Positions 17,307-25,106 of a stretch of DNA of 64,000 bases are shown here, piece after piece. The notes under the pieces were generated by a model that searched no databases, was not told the DNA's origin, and saw only the letters and a program-made list of their open reading frames with translations. The stretch comes from Actinoplanes sp. SE50/110 (lineage in GTDB: Bacteria; Actinomycetota; Actinomycetes; Mycobacteriales; Micromonosporaceae): assembly GCF_900119315.1 (NCBI RefSeq), contig NZ_LT827010.1:3319001-3383000 (forward strand). The letters run 5' to 3'. Positions within the stretch are counted from its first letter, which is position 1. Every line of letters begins with the position of its first letter. A program made the translations under genes and the position numbers.

Positions 17307-19220
17307 ATGATGCGGCGCGGTGTGGCGGCACTTGTTCCAGCGATCCTGCTCATTCCGGGCCCGGCGGTGGCGGCCGTGGGGCGGCCCGGTGGCGGGGAAC
17401 CCCGGGCGCGGGTGTGGGTCACCACGGTGGACCGCTCGGAGTTGCTGCACGAGCGGTCACCGGTCGGCTTCCGCCGGGGGAGCAGCGCACTGACCACGAT
17501 CACGGTGAACCCGGAGCGGACCTTCCAGCGGATGGACGGCTTCGGGGCGGCGCTCACCGATGCCGCGGCGAGCGTGCTCTACCGGCTGAGCGCGGCGGAC
17601 CGTGCCGACGCCGTACAACAATTGTTCGATCCTGAAAAGGGGATCGGGGTCAGCTTCCTGCGGCAGCCGATCGGCTCGTCCGACTTCACCGCCGCGGCCG
17701 CGCATTACACCTATGACGACGTGCCGGCCGGGCAAACCGATTTCGGGTTGCGGCATTTCAGCGTGGAGCACGATCGGGCGCAGATCCTGCCGCTGCTGCG
17801 CGCGGCGCGCCGGCTGAATCCGCGGCTGACCGTGCTCGCCACGCCGTGGAGCCCGCCGGCCTGGATGAAGACCGGCGGCTCGCTGATCGGTGGGCGACTC
17901 AGGGACGACCCGCGGATCTACGACGCGTACGCGCGGTATCTGGTGAGATTCGTCCAGGCCTATGCCGCCGCGGGTGTCCCGGTCGACTACCTGACCGTGC
18001 AGAACGAGCCGCAGAACCGGCTGCCCGGCGGCTATCCGGGCACCGACATGCCGGTGCGCCAGGAGGCGGCGGTGATCGAGCGGCTCGGCCCGCTGCTGCG
18101 TCAGGTCAGCCCGCGCACCCGGATCCTGGGATACGACCACAACTGGCAGACCCACCCGGGTGATGTCGGGTCCACCCCGCCCGGCGAGGACCCGGAGACC
18201 GACTACCCGTACCGGCTGCTGGACTCCCCGGCCGGGAAGTGGCTGGCCGGAACGGCCTACCACTGCTATTCCGGCGATCCGGGTGCGCAGACCGCCCTGC
18301 ACGAGGCGCACCCGGACAAGGGCATCTGGTTCACCGAGTGTTCCGGTTCGCACGGCGCCGGCGACACCGACGAGCAGATCTTCCGCGGCACCCTCACCTG
18401 GCACGCCCGCACGCTGGCCATCGGGGTGCCGCGGAACTGGGCGAAGTCGGTGGTCAACTGGAACATCGCGCTGGACAGCGGCGGCGGCCCGCACCTGGGT
18501 GGCTGCGGCACCTGCACCGGGCTGCTGACCCTGCTGCCGGACGGGACGGTGCGCCGGGACGCGGAGTTCTTCACCATCGGGCACCTGTCGAAGTTCGTCC
18601 GGCCCGGCGCGGTGCGGATCGCCAGCACCTCGTTCGGCACCACCGGCTGGAACGGCCAGATCATGGACGTCGCGTTCCGCAATCCGGACGGCTCCACCGC
18701 GTTGGTGGTGCACAACGAGAACGACGAGCCGCGCAGTTTCGCGGTCGCGGTCGGCGCCCGCACCTTCGAGTACACGCTGCCCGGCGGGGCGCTGGCCACT
18801 TTCGTCTGGCCGCGCTCGGTAGGCGCCCGCCCCGGCGAGATCCCGCTGACCGGGGCGACCGCGGTCGCCGTCCCGCCGGGCGAGGGCGCGCCGCTGGCCG
18901 TCGACGGCGACGCGTCGACCCGGTGGTCCAGCGGGGCGGCCCAGGCGCCCGGGCAGTATCTGCAGGTCGATCTCGGCGCCGACCGGGTGTTCCGCCGGGT
19001 GGCCGTCGACAGTGGGGACAACCTCGGCGATTACGCCCGCGGCTGGCAGCTGTCGGTCAGCCGGGACGGGGCCACCTGGACCACGGTGGCCGCCGGCGCC
19101 GGGACCGGTCAGCTGACCGAGGTGGCGCTGCGGCCGACCCGGGCCCGCTACCTGCGCATCACCTCGACCGGCGGCAGCGGCAGTTGGTGGAGCGTGGCCG
19201 ACCTGCGCCTGTACCGCTGA
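17307..19220 (+). CDS. Secreted GH30 family glycosidase with C-terminal F5/8-type (discoidin) carbohydrate-binding domain
   Basis: A 637-residue secreted enzyme. The signal peptide covers about 1-22 (ending AVA). Residues about 55-510 are a GH30 (glucosylceramidase-like) barrel plus beta domain: FQRMDGFGAALTDAAA, PWSPPAWMKTGGSL, acid/base Glu234 in TVQNEPQN and nucleophile Glu344 in WFTECSGSH. Residues about 515-637 form a F5/8 type C domain (TRWSSGAAQAPGQYLQVDLG). Family members cleave beta-glucosides, beta-xylans or beta-1,6-glucans; the exact substrate is open. The Shine-Dalgarno is poor. TTGACG at 17270 followed after 17 bp by CAATTC would give a nearly leaderless transcript. It converges on a lipoprotein gene with no gap. 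Confidence 0.9.
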   Translation: MMRRGVAALVPAILLIPGPAVAAVGRPGGGEPRARVWVTTVDRSELLHERSPVGFRRGSSALTTITVNPERTFQRMDGFGAALTDAAASVLYRLSAADRADAVQQLFDPEKGIGVSFLRQPIGSSDFTAAAAHYTYDDVPAGQTDFGLRHFSVEHDRAQILPLLRAARRLNPRLTVLATPWSPPAWMKTGGSLIGGRLRDDPRIYDAYARYLVRFVQAYAAAGVPVDYLTVQNEPQNRLPGGYPGTDMPVRQEAAVIERLGPLLRQVSPRTRILGYDHNWQTHPGDVGSTPPGEDPETDYPYRLLDSPAGKWLAGTAYHCYSGDPGAQTALHEAHPDKGIWFTECSGSHGAGDTDEQIFRGTLTWHARTLAIGVPRNWAKSVVNWNIALDSGGGPHLGGCGTCTGLLTLLPDGTVRRDAEFFTIGHLSKFVRPGAVRIASTSFGTTGWNGQIMDVAFRNPDGSTALVVHNENDEPRSFAVAVGARTFEYTLPGGALATFVWPRSVGARPGEIPLTGATAVAVPPGEGAPLAVDGDASTRWSSGAAQAPGQYLQVDLGADRVFRRVAVDSGDNLGDYARGWQLSVSRDGATWTTVAAGAGTGQLTEVALRPTRARYLRITSTGGSGSWWSVADLRLYR

Positions 19221-19652
19221 TCAGGGCCGCAGCAGCGGCACCAGCAGTTCGAGCGCCCGGTCCAGGCTCTCGTGGTGCTCGGCGCAGTCGTCGGTGCTCA
19301 CCGACCAGGACGGCGTGCTGATCCGGTAGCGGTAGCCGTCGGCGCAGATTCCGGACGATGCGGACGGGATCGGGTCGGCGGTGGCGAGGACCTGCCGGAG
19401 TGCGTCGAGGACGGTCCGGTCGACGGCGACCGGGCCGCTGCTGCCGGCACCCTGCCGGGTGACCGTCATCCGGCCGTCGGCGTCGATGTGCAGGCGGTCG
19501 CTGCGGCCGGCGAATCCGCCGCTGCGGCTGAAGTCCAGCGGGAAGACCCGGTCGGGCGCGCCGCTGACCTGCGGCGTCGAGCCGCCGGCGGGGGCGGCGG
19601 CGCAGGCGGCGACGAGGGTCAGCAGGAGCACGGGGGCGAGGAGTCGCGTCAT
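19221..19652 (-). CDS. Putative lipoprotein, 143 aa
   Basis: A hydrophobic leader (MTRLLAPVLLLTLVAACAA) carries a lipobox, VAAC, at Cys17, followed by a Gly/Pro/Ser linker and a compact domain of about 110 residues with two cysteines (GICADGYRYR and TDDCAEHH). Similar small actinobacterial lipoproteins have no known function. Its stop codon directly abuts the stop codon of the GH30 gene on the other strand, so the two transcripts must overlap at their ends. Confidence 0.75.
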   Translation of the reverse strand: MTRLLAPVLLLTLVAACAAAPAGGSTPQVSGAPDRVFPLDFSRSGGFAGRSDRLHIDADGRMTVTRQGAGSSGPVAVDRTVLDALRQVLATADPIPSASSGICADGYRYRISTPSWSVSTDDCAEHHESLDRALELLVPLLRP

Positions 19653-19694
19653 ACCGGTATGACATGCCCAGCGGACGTCCGGTTCCCACCTGAG

Positions 19695-19800
19695 GTGAAC
19701 CGGCTGAAGTGAACCGGTGGGGTGAATCGGCTGCGGTGAACCGGCTGAAGTGAACCGGTGGGGTGAATCGGCTGCGGTGAACCGGCTGAGGGGAACCGGA
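19695..19800. repeat. Tandem repeat, 41-bp unit, about 2.6 copies
   Basis: Copies begin at 19695, 19736 and 19777, the first two being identical. The unit itself contains three variants of GTGAA(C/T)CGG. It lies between the lipoprotein start and the 3' end of the phospholipase gene. Confidence 0.85.
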
Positions 19801-19841
19801 CGGAAGGTGGCCGCAGGCGGGCCACCTCCCGGATCACCGGA

Positions 19842-20348
19842 TCAGGACTTCTCGAGCGCCGCGGCGGAGCGGATGTCGGCCTGATCGACCGCCGCCAGCG
19901 AACCGAAGTTGTGCACCGCCTGGTAATACGTCCAGGCCACCGAGTTGCAGGCCGCCTGTGACAGCGTCGAATAGGTGGCGCACTTGCGCTTGAGGTCGGC
20001 GTAGAGCATCGAGTCCAGACGGTCCTTGTTGGCGTCGAACGTGCCGACCGCCTTGTAGTTGCGGTACCCGAAGTCGTGCCGCGCGCAGGACAGCTTGAAG
20101 TCGAAGCCGAGCGGGTTGTCCGGGCTGGTCGTGCAGTAGTCGGTGCTCCAGTCGAACCCGTAGTCCGACCAGGCGCCCTGGTTGTTGCGGGCGGCGAGCC
20201 AGCTGGTGTAACTGCCCGCGCTGGTCTGGGTGAAGCCGGACAGGACGCTGAGCTTGTCGGCGGGGGCCGCGGCGGCCGGGGTGGCGACGGCGACCACGGC
20301 GGTGGCGGTCACGGCGGCGGCGAACAGGGAACGAACGGCGGTGGGCAT
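19842..20348 (-). CDS. Secreted prokaryotic phospholipase A2 (second copy)
   Basis: A 168-residue precursor. The signal peptide is about residues 1-28 (ending AAA). The mature enzyme has the full bacterial phospholipase A2 pattern: a segment ending FDWSTDYCTTSPDNPLGFDF, the catalytic His-Asp in [12 protein letters not shown], then ANKDRLDSMLYADLKRKC and a final CNSVAWTYYQAVHNFG. Four cysteines should form two disulfides. It should release fatty acid and lysophospholipid extracellularly, with Ca2+. It is clearly paralogous to 3786-4268, but with a better signal peptide and no C-terminal extension. Confidence 0.9.
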   Translation of the reverse strand: MPTAVRSLFAAAVTATAVVAVATPAAAAPADKLSVLSGFTQTSAGSYTSWLAARNNQGAWSDYGFDWSTDYCTTSPDNPLGFDFKLSCARHDFGYRNYKAVGTFDANKDRLDSMLYADLKRKCATYSTLSQAACNSVAWTYYQAVHNFGSLAAVDQADIRSAAALEKS

Positions 20349-20436
20349 CCAGGCTCCTCAGTCGGTCGGGCTGCCACTGAGGGAACCGAAATGCTCTTGC
20401 GATCATCTATATCTACCGGAGGTAGGGTTGATCATC

Positions 20437-21183
20437 GTGAGCGCATCGATCAACGACAGACAACGCCGGCAGCACGCCACGTCGTTCGGAGCCGCCGCCC
20501 GCGAGTACCGGCGCGGCCGGCCGCCCTACCCGCGGGAGGCCGTCGACTGGCTGCTCCCGACCGGCGCCGCCACCGTCGTGGATCTGGGCGCCGGCACCGG
20601 CAAGTTCACCGAGCTGCTGGTCGCCCCCGGCCGTGAGGTGATCGCCGTCGAGCCGTCCGCCGGGATGCGCGAGCAGCTGGCCGACGCGGTGCCCGCCGCC
20701 ACCGTGCACGGTGGCACCGCCGAACGGATCCCGCTACCGGACGCGTCCGCCGACGCGGTGCTGATGGCCCAGGCCTGGCACTGGGTCGACCCCGAACTCG
20801 CGGTCCCGGAGATCGCCCGGGTGCTGCGCCCCGGCGGCACCCTCGGTCTGGTCTGGAACATCCGGGACAGCCGCGAGCCGTGGGTCGCCGAGCTCGACGA
20901 CCTGCTGCACCACCACAGCCGTCAGGACCTCGACACCGCGCCGGAACTGCCCGCCCCGTTCGCCGCCGCCGAACGCGCCGAGTTCTCCTGGCGGCACACC
21001 CTGACCCGGGACGCGGTGCTGGACATGATCGCCTCCCGCAGCTACGTGATCGTGCTGCCCGAGCCGGAACGCGCCGAACTGCTCGGCAACGTCACCGAAC
21101 TCCTCGCCTCGCACCCCGATCTCGCCGACCACGACGACATCGTGCTGCCCTACGTCACCCGCTGCACCCGCGCGACCCGCTGA
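20437..21183 (+). CDS. SAM-dependent class I methyltransferase (Methyltransf_11 type)
   Basis: A 248-residue methyltransferase. Motif I (SAM-binding) is VVDLGAGTGKFTELL. The acidic residue ending strand 2 is in VIAVEPSAGM. Motif IV region reads DAVLMAQAWHWVD and the post-motif ARVLRPGGTLGLVWN is typical. It is similar to UbiE/trans-aconitate-type enzymes; the substrate is unknown. GTG at 20437 is used. An in-frame TTG at 20428 is four bases from GGAGGT and is an equally good start. It is divergent from the phospholipase gene and followed by a 22-bp tandem repeat. Confidence 0.8.
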   Translation: MSASINDRQRRQHATSFGAAAREYRRGRPPYPREAVDWLLPTGAATVVDLGAGTGKFTELLVAPGREVIAVEPSAGMREQLADAVPAATVHGGTAERIPLPDASADAVLMAQAWHWVDPELAVPEIARVLRPGGTLGLVWNIRDSREPWVAELDDLLHHHSRQDLDTAPELPAPFAAAERAEFSWRHTLTRDAVLDMIASRSYVIVLPEPERAELLGNVTELLASHPDLADHDDIVLPYVTRCTRATR

Positions 21184-21197
21184 TCCCGCCGGCGCGC

Positions 21198-21351
21198 GGA
21201 GAAGGAGACCCGGGAGCGCGGAGGAGGAGAGCCGGGAGTACGGAGAAGGGGACCCTGGAGCGCGGAGGAGGAGAGCCGGGAGTACAGAGAAGGAGAGCCC
21301 GGAGTACGGAGGAGGAGAGCCGGGAGTACGGAGAAGGGGAGCCGGGAGTCA
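21198..21351. repeat. Tandem repeat, 22-bp unit, 7 copies
   Basis: Seven consecutive 22-bp units of the form CGGAGRAGGRGASCCGGGAG plus two bases lie between the convergent methyltransferase and methionine aminopeptidase genes. Alternate units are near identical, so 44 bp may be the higher-order unit. Confidence 0.85.
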
Positions 21352-22119
21352 GGCCGGGCGCCGGGTCAGGACCTGTGGTCCCGATTCGGTGATGGCGACG
21401 GTGTGTTCCGAGTGGGCGGTGCGCGAGCCGTCGGCAGACCGGATGGTCCAGCCGTCCGCATCGAACTTGATCTTGTCGGTGCCGCGGCAGAACCAGGGCT
21501 CGATGGCGATGGTCAGGCCCGGGTCGAGGCGCATGCCGCGGCGGGCGCGGCCGTTGTTCGGGATGTGCGGGGCCTCGTGCATGGTGCGGCCGAGCCCGTG
21601 CCCGCCGAATTCCAGATTCACCGCGAGGCCGTACGCGTGGGCGACCTCGCCGATCGCCGCGGAGATGTCGCCGAGGCGACCGCCGGGCTGGGCCGCGGCG
21701 ATGCCGGCTTCCAGGGCGACCTCGGTGGACTCGATCAGTGCCAGGTCGTCGGGGTCGGGCTCGCCGACGATCACCGAGACCGCCGAGTCGGCGACCCAGC
21801 CGTCGATGCCGACCGCCATGTCGATGCTGAGCAGGTCGCCGTCGCGCAGGACGTAGTCGTGCGGTAGGCCGTGCAGGACCGCGTCGTTGACCGACAGGCA
21901 GAGCACGTTGCGGAACGGGCCGCGGCCGAACGACGGGGCGTAGTCCCAGTAGCAGGACTCGGCGCCGCGCTGCTCGATCCGGCGGCGGGCGTGGTGTTCG
22001 AGATCCATCAGGTTGACGCCGACGGCGGCGGTCCCGCTCAGCTCGGCGAGCAACTCGCCGACGAACTGGCCGGTCACCGCCATCCGGGCGATCTCGCCGG
22101 TGGACTTGAGTTCTATCAC
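21349..22119 (-). CDS. map: Methionine aminopeptidase, type I
   Basis: A 256-residue M24 metalloprotease of the usual length. Residues visible are the substrate-binding His in VLHGLPHDYVL, metal-binding Asp pair in LLSIDMAVG and VADSAVSV, His in GHGLGRTMHEAP, Glu in IAIEPWF and the final Glu in HSEHTVAI. It removes the N-terminal Met from nascent proteins in the cytosol. The gene starts with GTG at 22119, and TATAAA on the minus strand ends six bases before it, so the mRNA is probably leaderless. Since it is not beside secY/infA as the housekeeping map usually is, it is likely a second copy. Confidence 0.9.
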   Translation of the reverse strand: MIELKSTGEIARMAVTGQFVGELLAELSGTAAVGVNLMDLEHHARRRIEQRGAESCYWDYAPSFGRGPFRNVLCLSVNDAVLHGLPHDYVLRDGDLLSIDMAVGIDGWVADSAVSVIVGEPDPDDLALIESTEVALEAGIAAAQPGGRLGDISAAIGEVAHAYGLAVNLEFGGHGLGRTMHEAPHIPNNGRARRGMRLDPGLTIAIEPWFCRGTDKIKFDADGWTIRSADGSRTAHSEHTVAITESGPQVLTRRPA

Positions 22120-22162
22120 GGTATTTTTATACCACGCGTCCGGCAGGGGTTATCCTGCTGGC
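22120..22162. promoter_or_regulatory. Divergent leaderless promoters with small palindrome
   Basis: GGTAT-TTTT-ATACC (22120-22133) is a perfect inverted repeat covering the minus-strand -10 (TATAAA) of the aminopeptidase gene. On the plus strand TATCCT (22151-22156) stands six bases before the XRE gene's ATG. The palindrome is a candidate binding site for that regulator. Confidence 0.55.
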
Positions 22163-22429
22163 ATGGTGCGCCAACCACTGACCCCCGAGCAGATCGCCGC
22201 GGGCCGGCGTCTCGGGGCCGCGCTGCGGGCCGCCCGGGCCGGTCGCGGCCTCGTCGAGGTGGCACTGGCGGCCGGCATCTCACCGGAGACGCTGCGCAAG
22301 ATCGAGGCGGGCCGGCTGCCGGCGCCCGCGTTCGGCACGGTGGTCTGCCTGAGCCGGGCCCTCGACGTCCCGCTGGGTGACCTGGCCGACGTCTGGCTCG
22401 CCGACACCGCGGTCAGCCGCGCGTCCTGA
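22163..22429 (+). CDS. Small XRE-family helix-turn-helix regulator
   Basis: An 88-residue protein that is almost only the HTH domain: RRLGAALRAARAGRGLVEVA, then LAAGISPETLRKIEAGRLPAP (split here), with the recognition helix around SPETLRKIE, and a closing helix LSRALDVPLGDLADVW. This is the cro/C1 XRE pattern. No effector domain is present. It is apparently leaderless. Its divergent position suggests it controls itself and the adjacent aminopeptidase gene, but it might act elsewhere. Confidence 0.85.
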   Translation: MVRQPLTPEQIAAGRRLGAALRAARAGRGLVEVALAAGISPETLRKIEAGRLPAPAFGTVVCLSRALDVPLGDLADVWLADTAVSRAS

Positions 22430-22434
22430 CCCAC

Positions 22435-23826
22435 TCAGCAGGCCGGGCGCAGCTCCTCCGAGCGCATCCGCGGGTCGAAGGCCCGGCAGGTGCCCGGCAT
22501 CGTCTTCTTCGCCCGGTACATCGCCAGGTCCGCGTCCTCCAGGACGTGCGCCGCGCTGCGCCCCGGCCCGGTGTAGGCGATCCCCACGCTGGCCCGGGTC
22601 AGCACCGCCCGCCCGGCGATGTCGAACGGCCGCGCGATCGCGTCGACCACCCGCTGCGCGATCTCCCACGCCTGCGCCTCGCCGGTGATCGGTTCGAGCA
22701 GCACCGCGAACTCGTCACCGCCGAAGCGGGCCGCCATGTCGGTGTCCCGAACCGCGCCGACCAGCCGGTCCGCCACCCCGCGCAGCAGCTCGTCGCCGGC
22801 GGCGTGCCCGAGCGTGTCGTTGACCTGTTTGAACAGGTCCAGGTCGAGGTAGAGCAGGGCGGCCGAGGCGTTCTCCGCCAGGGACTTCTCCAGCCGGCGC
22901 AGGAACAGCGCACGATTCGGCAGCCGGGTCAGCGGGTCGTGGTGCGCCTCGTGCACCGCGGCCGCGGTGTGCGCGCCGGTCAGGGCCAGGCTGGCCTGCT
23001 CGCTGAAGGCGGCCAGCACGTCACGCCGCTCCGACTCGCGCACGTCACCGCCGTGCCCGGCGAACACCAGTGCGCCGGCGAGCCGGTCACCCCGGTAGAC
23101 CGGCGCCCCGGTCAGGTCGCCGTCGACGACCGGCTCGCCGGCGGCCATCGTCCGCTCGGCGAGCAGCAGCACCGACGACCGGTCGTAGGGTCCGGCGGCC
23201 GACGCCGGGTCGTCGGCGTCGGAGAGCACCAGGACGACCGCCGCGTCCGGTAGCAGCCGCCGGGCCTCCCCGGTGATCGTGTCGAGCTGCTCGTGCAGCG
23301 GGGTGCCCTGGCCGGCCGCCCGCTGGATCCGCAGCAGCGTCTCCAGCAGCCGTTCCCGGCGTTCCAGCGCCCGCACCAGGACCAGCCGGTCCTCGGCCTC
23401 CCGCTCGCGTTCCCGGCGCAGCTGCTGCTCGGCGGCGAGGGTGCGCAGGCTGCGCAGGGCCAGCCCGAGCACCTTCGCCATGCCCTGCAGCATCTGGCGT
23501 TCCTCGGCGGTGAACGGCTCGTCGGTCCGGGCCACCACCAGCCGTTCGGTGTTGTCGCCGGCCAGCGCGTGCATGCTCACGTACGCCTCGCCGACGCCCG
23601 GGAAGGCCGCGGTCTCCGAGCGCAACCCGAGGAACAGCGCCGGGTCGGGGGAGCGGCCCAGCCCGACCGACGCGGTCAGGGTGTCGCCGCAGACCACCGC
23701 GCCCAGTTCCGCGTCGGTGGCCTCGGTGGCCCGCTGCACCGCGACCCGGGCGACGCTGGCCTCGTCGCCGGCCCGGGTGACGGCGGTGAAGTATTCGCTG
23801 ATCTGCAGCATCGACCAGGTGGTCAT
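22435..23826 (-). CDS. Diguanylate cyclase with GAF-like sensory domains
   Basis: A 463-residue cytosolic protein. Residues 1-130 look like a GAF-type sensor, about 130-170 a helical linker (EQQLRREREREAEDRL), and about 170-290 a second GAF-like region. The C-terminal GGDEF domain (about 300-460) starts DPLTRLPNRALFLRRL and has an intact active site, MAARFGGDEFAVLLE, so it should make c-di-GMP from two GTP. I see no RxxD inhibitory site immediately before it. The gene starts 11 bp after the FIST gene's stop and is surely in its operon. Confidence 0.9.
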   Translation of the reverse strand: MTTWSMLQISEYFTAVTRAGDEASVARVAVQRATEATDAELGAVVCGDTLTASVGLGRSPDPALFLGLRSETAAFPGVGEAYVSMHALAGDNTERLVVARTDEPFTAEERQMLQGMAKVLGLALRSLRTLAAEQQLRREREREAEDRLVLVRALERRERLLETLLRIQRAAGQGTPLHEQLDTITGEARRLLPDAAVVLVLSDADDPASAAGPYDRSSVLLLAERTMAAGEPVVDGDLTGAPVYRGDRLAGALVFAGHGGDVRESERRDVLAAFSEQASLALTGAHTAAAVHEAHHDPLTRLPNRALFLRRLEKSLAENASAALLYLDLDLFKQVNDTLGHAAGDELLRGVADRLVGAVRDTDMAARFGGDEFAVLLEPITGEAQAWEIAQRVVDAIARPFDIAGRAVLTRASVGIAYTGPGRSAAHVLEDADLAMYRAKKTMPGTCRAFDPRMRSEELRPAC

Positions 23827-23836
23827 GGCGACCCGA

Positions 23837-25003
23837 TCAGCTCAGCGCGAGGGCGGCCACGGTCAGGTGATGCATCCCCTTCGCCCCGGCCTGCCGGATG
23901 ATCTCGCCGTTGGAGTAGAACCCGCCGAACGGCACCGGCTTCAGGGCGTCCCGCAGGCGCTCGGTGGCCAGCTCGGTGCTGTCCTCGCCCAGCGCGATCG
24001 GACGTACACAGCAATCGAAGACCAGGACCCCGAGCGGTGCCGCGCCGGACAGCGACTCCATCGCGGCGCGGCCCGCGGCCGCCGCCGCGCCGACCACCTC
24101 GTCGGTCTCGCCGGCCATGAACCAGACCATCGCGCCCTCGGGCGTGTCGGCCAGGCCGGAGATGGAGCGCTCCGCGGCGTCGCACGCGAAGATGATCCGG
24201 ATGTCCTCGCCGGTGCGCCGGGCCAGCCCGAGCGGCCGGATCGTGGCGAACTGCAGGAACGCCGACGGGTCGGCGGACAGCCCCTCCGGCGCCCCGGTGC
24301 GGCGCAGGTAGACGTCGAGCGCCGGCTCCCCGTCCAGCTCGTAGATCTTGCCGCCCTCGCTGCGGGTCACCACCATCGGCTCGTCGAGCCGGTGCCAGCC
24401 GTGCGCCATCCCGATCCCGAACGGCGACGGCGCGCCGAGCGCCGCGCCGAGCACCGCGTTCGGCAGCACCTGCACCGGACCGCCGTCGCTGAAGAACGCG
24501 AACGTGCCGGTCTGCGTCACGTTGTCGCCCGCGCAGCCACCGATCAGCGGCACCTGGGCGCCGCTGACCGCGTAGGCACCGCGGACCACCTCCTGCTGGT
24601 CGCCGCTGCGCCCGTCGCCGAGCATCAGCAGCACCCGGTGCTCGGCGTCCACGTCGTCGAGCGCCGAGGCCACCGTCTCGCCGGCGGTGTACAGGTCGAC
24701 GCTGTCGTGCGGCACCGCGCGCACCGCCGCGGTGTAGCCGCCGAGCGCGTTGACCACCACGCCGGCGCCGCCACCGTCCGACGTGTACTCCCCGGACGTC
24801 GAGCAGCCGATCATCAGCACGTCACCGCCGGCCGCGGCGTGCACCGCGGCGGCCATCTCCGGTGTGGCGTGGGTCAGCGAGGCGAAGACGATCACCAGGC
24901 TGGCGCGCCGGCCGCCGAGCGCCTCGCGGCAGGCCTGGCTTCCGGCCTCGGCCGGGTCGGCCAGCAGGCTGCGCCCGACCCCGAACCAACGCTCTGCGTC
25001 CAT
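23837..25003 (-). CDS. FIST domain sensory protein
   Basis: A 388-residue protein with FIST_N (about 25-220: SLVIVFASLTHATPEM, LMIGCSTSGEYTSDG, PLIGGCAGDN) and FIST_C (about 225-370, ending GGFYSNGEI) domains. FIST domains are predicted small-ligand sensors that accompany signal-transduction proteins. ATG at 25003 is preceded by GAGGGAGCGGGAC, a good ribosome site. Immediately downstream is the diguanylate cyclase, so the pair probably transmits a ligand signal to c-di-GMP through protein contact. The ligand is unknown. Confidence 0.85.
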   Translation of the reverse strand: MDAERWFGVGRSLLADPAEAGSQACREALGGRRASLVIVFASLTHATPEMAAAVHAAAGGDVLMIGCSTSGEYTSDGGGAGVVVNALGGYTAAVRAVPHDSVDLYTAGETVASALDDVDAEHRVLLMLGDGRSGDQQEVVRGAYAVSGAQVPLIGGCAGDNVTQTGTFAFFSDGGPVQVLPNAVLGAALGAPSPFGIGMAHGWHRLDEPMVVTRSEGGKIYELDGEPALDVYLRRTGAPEGLSADPSAFLQFATIRPLGLARRTGEDIRIIFACDAAERSISGLADTPEGAMVWFMAGETDEVVGAAAAAGRAAMESLSGAAPLGVLVFDCCVRPIALGEDSTELATERLRDALKPVPFGGFYSNGEIIRQAGAKGMHHLTVAALALS

Positions 25004-25106
25004 GTCCCGCTCCCTCGCCGCCGGGGCCCGCGGTGGCAGGCCTCCCGGGATTCCTGCATCGGCGGCCGCCCCGTCGATCTGAGCGGAACCGGGCATGATG
25101 GGGCGC

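Noticed and set aside
21198-21351. Regular 22-bp repeats that could suggest CRISPR
   Set aside because: Units are directly adjacent without unique spacers, there are no cas genes, and the other repeat blocks in the window are of the same simple tandem kind.
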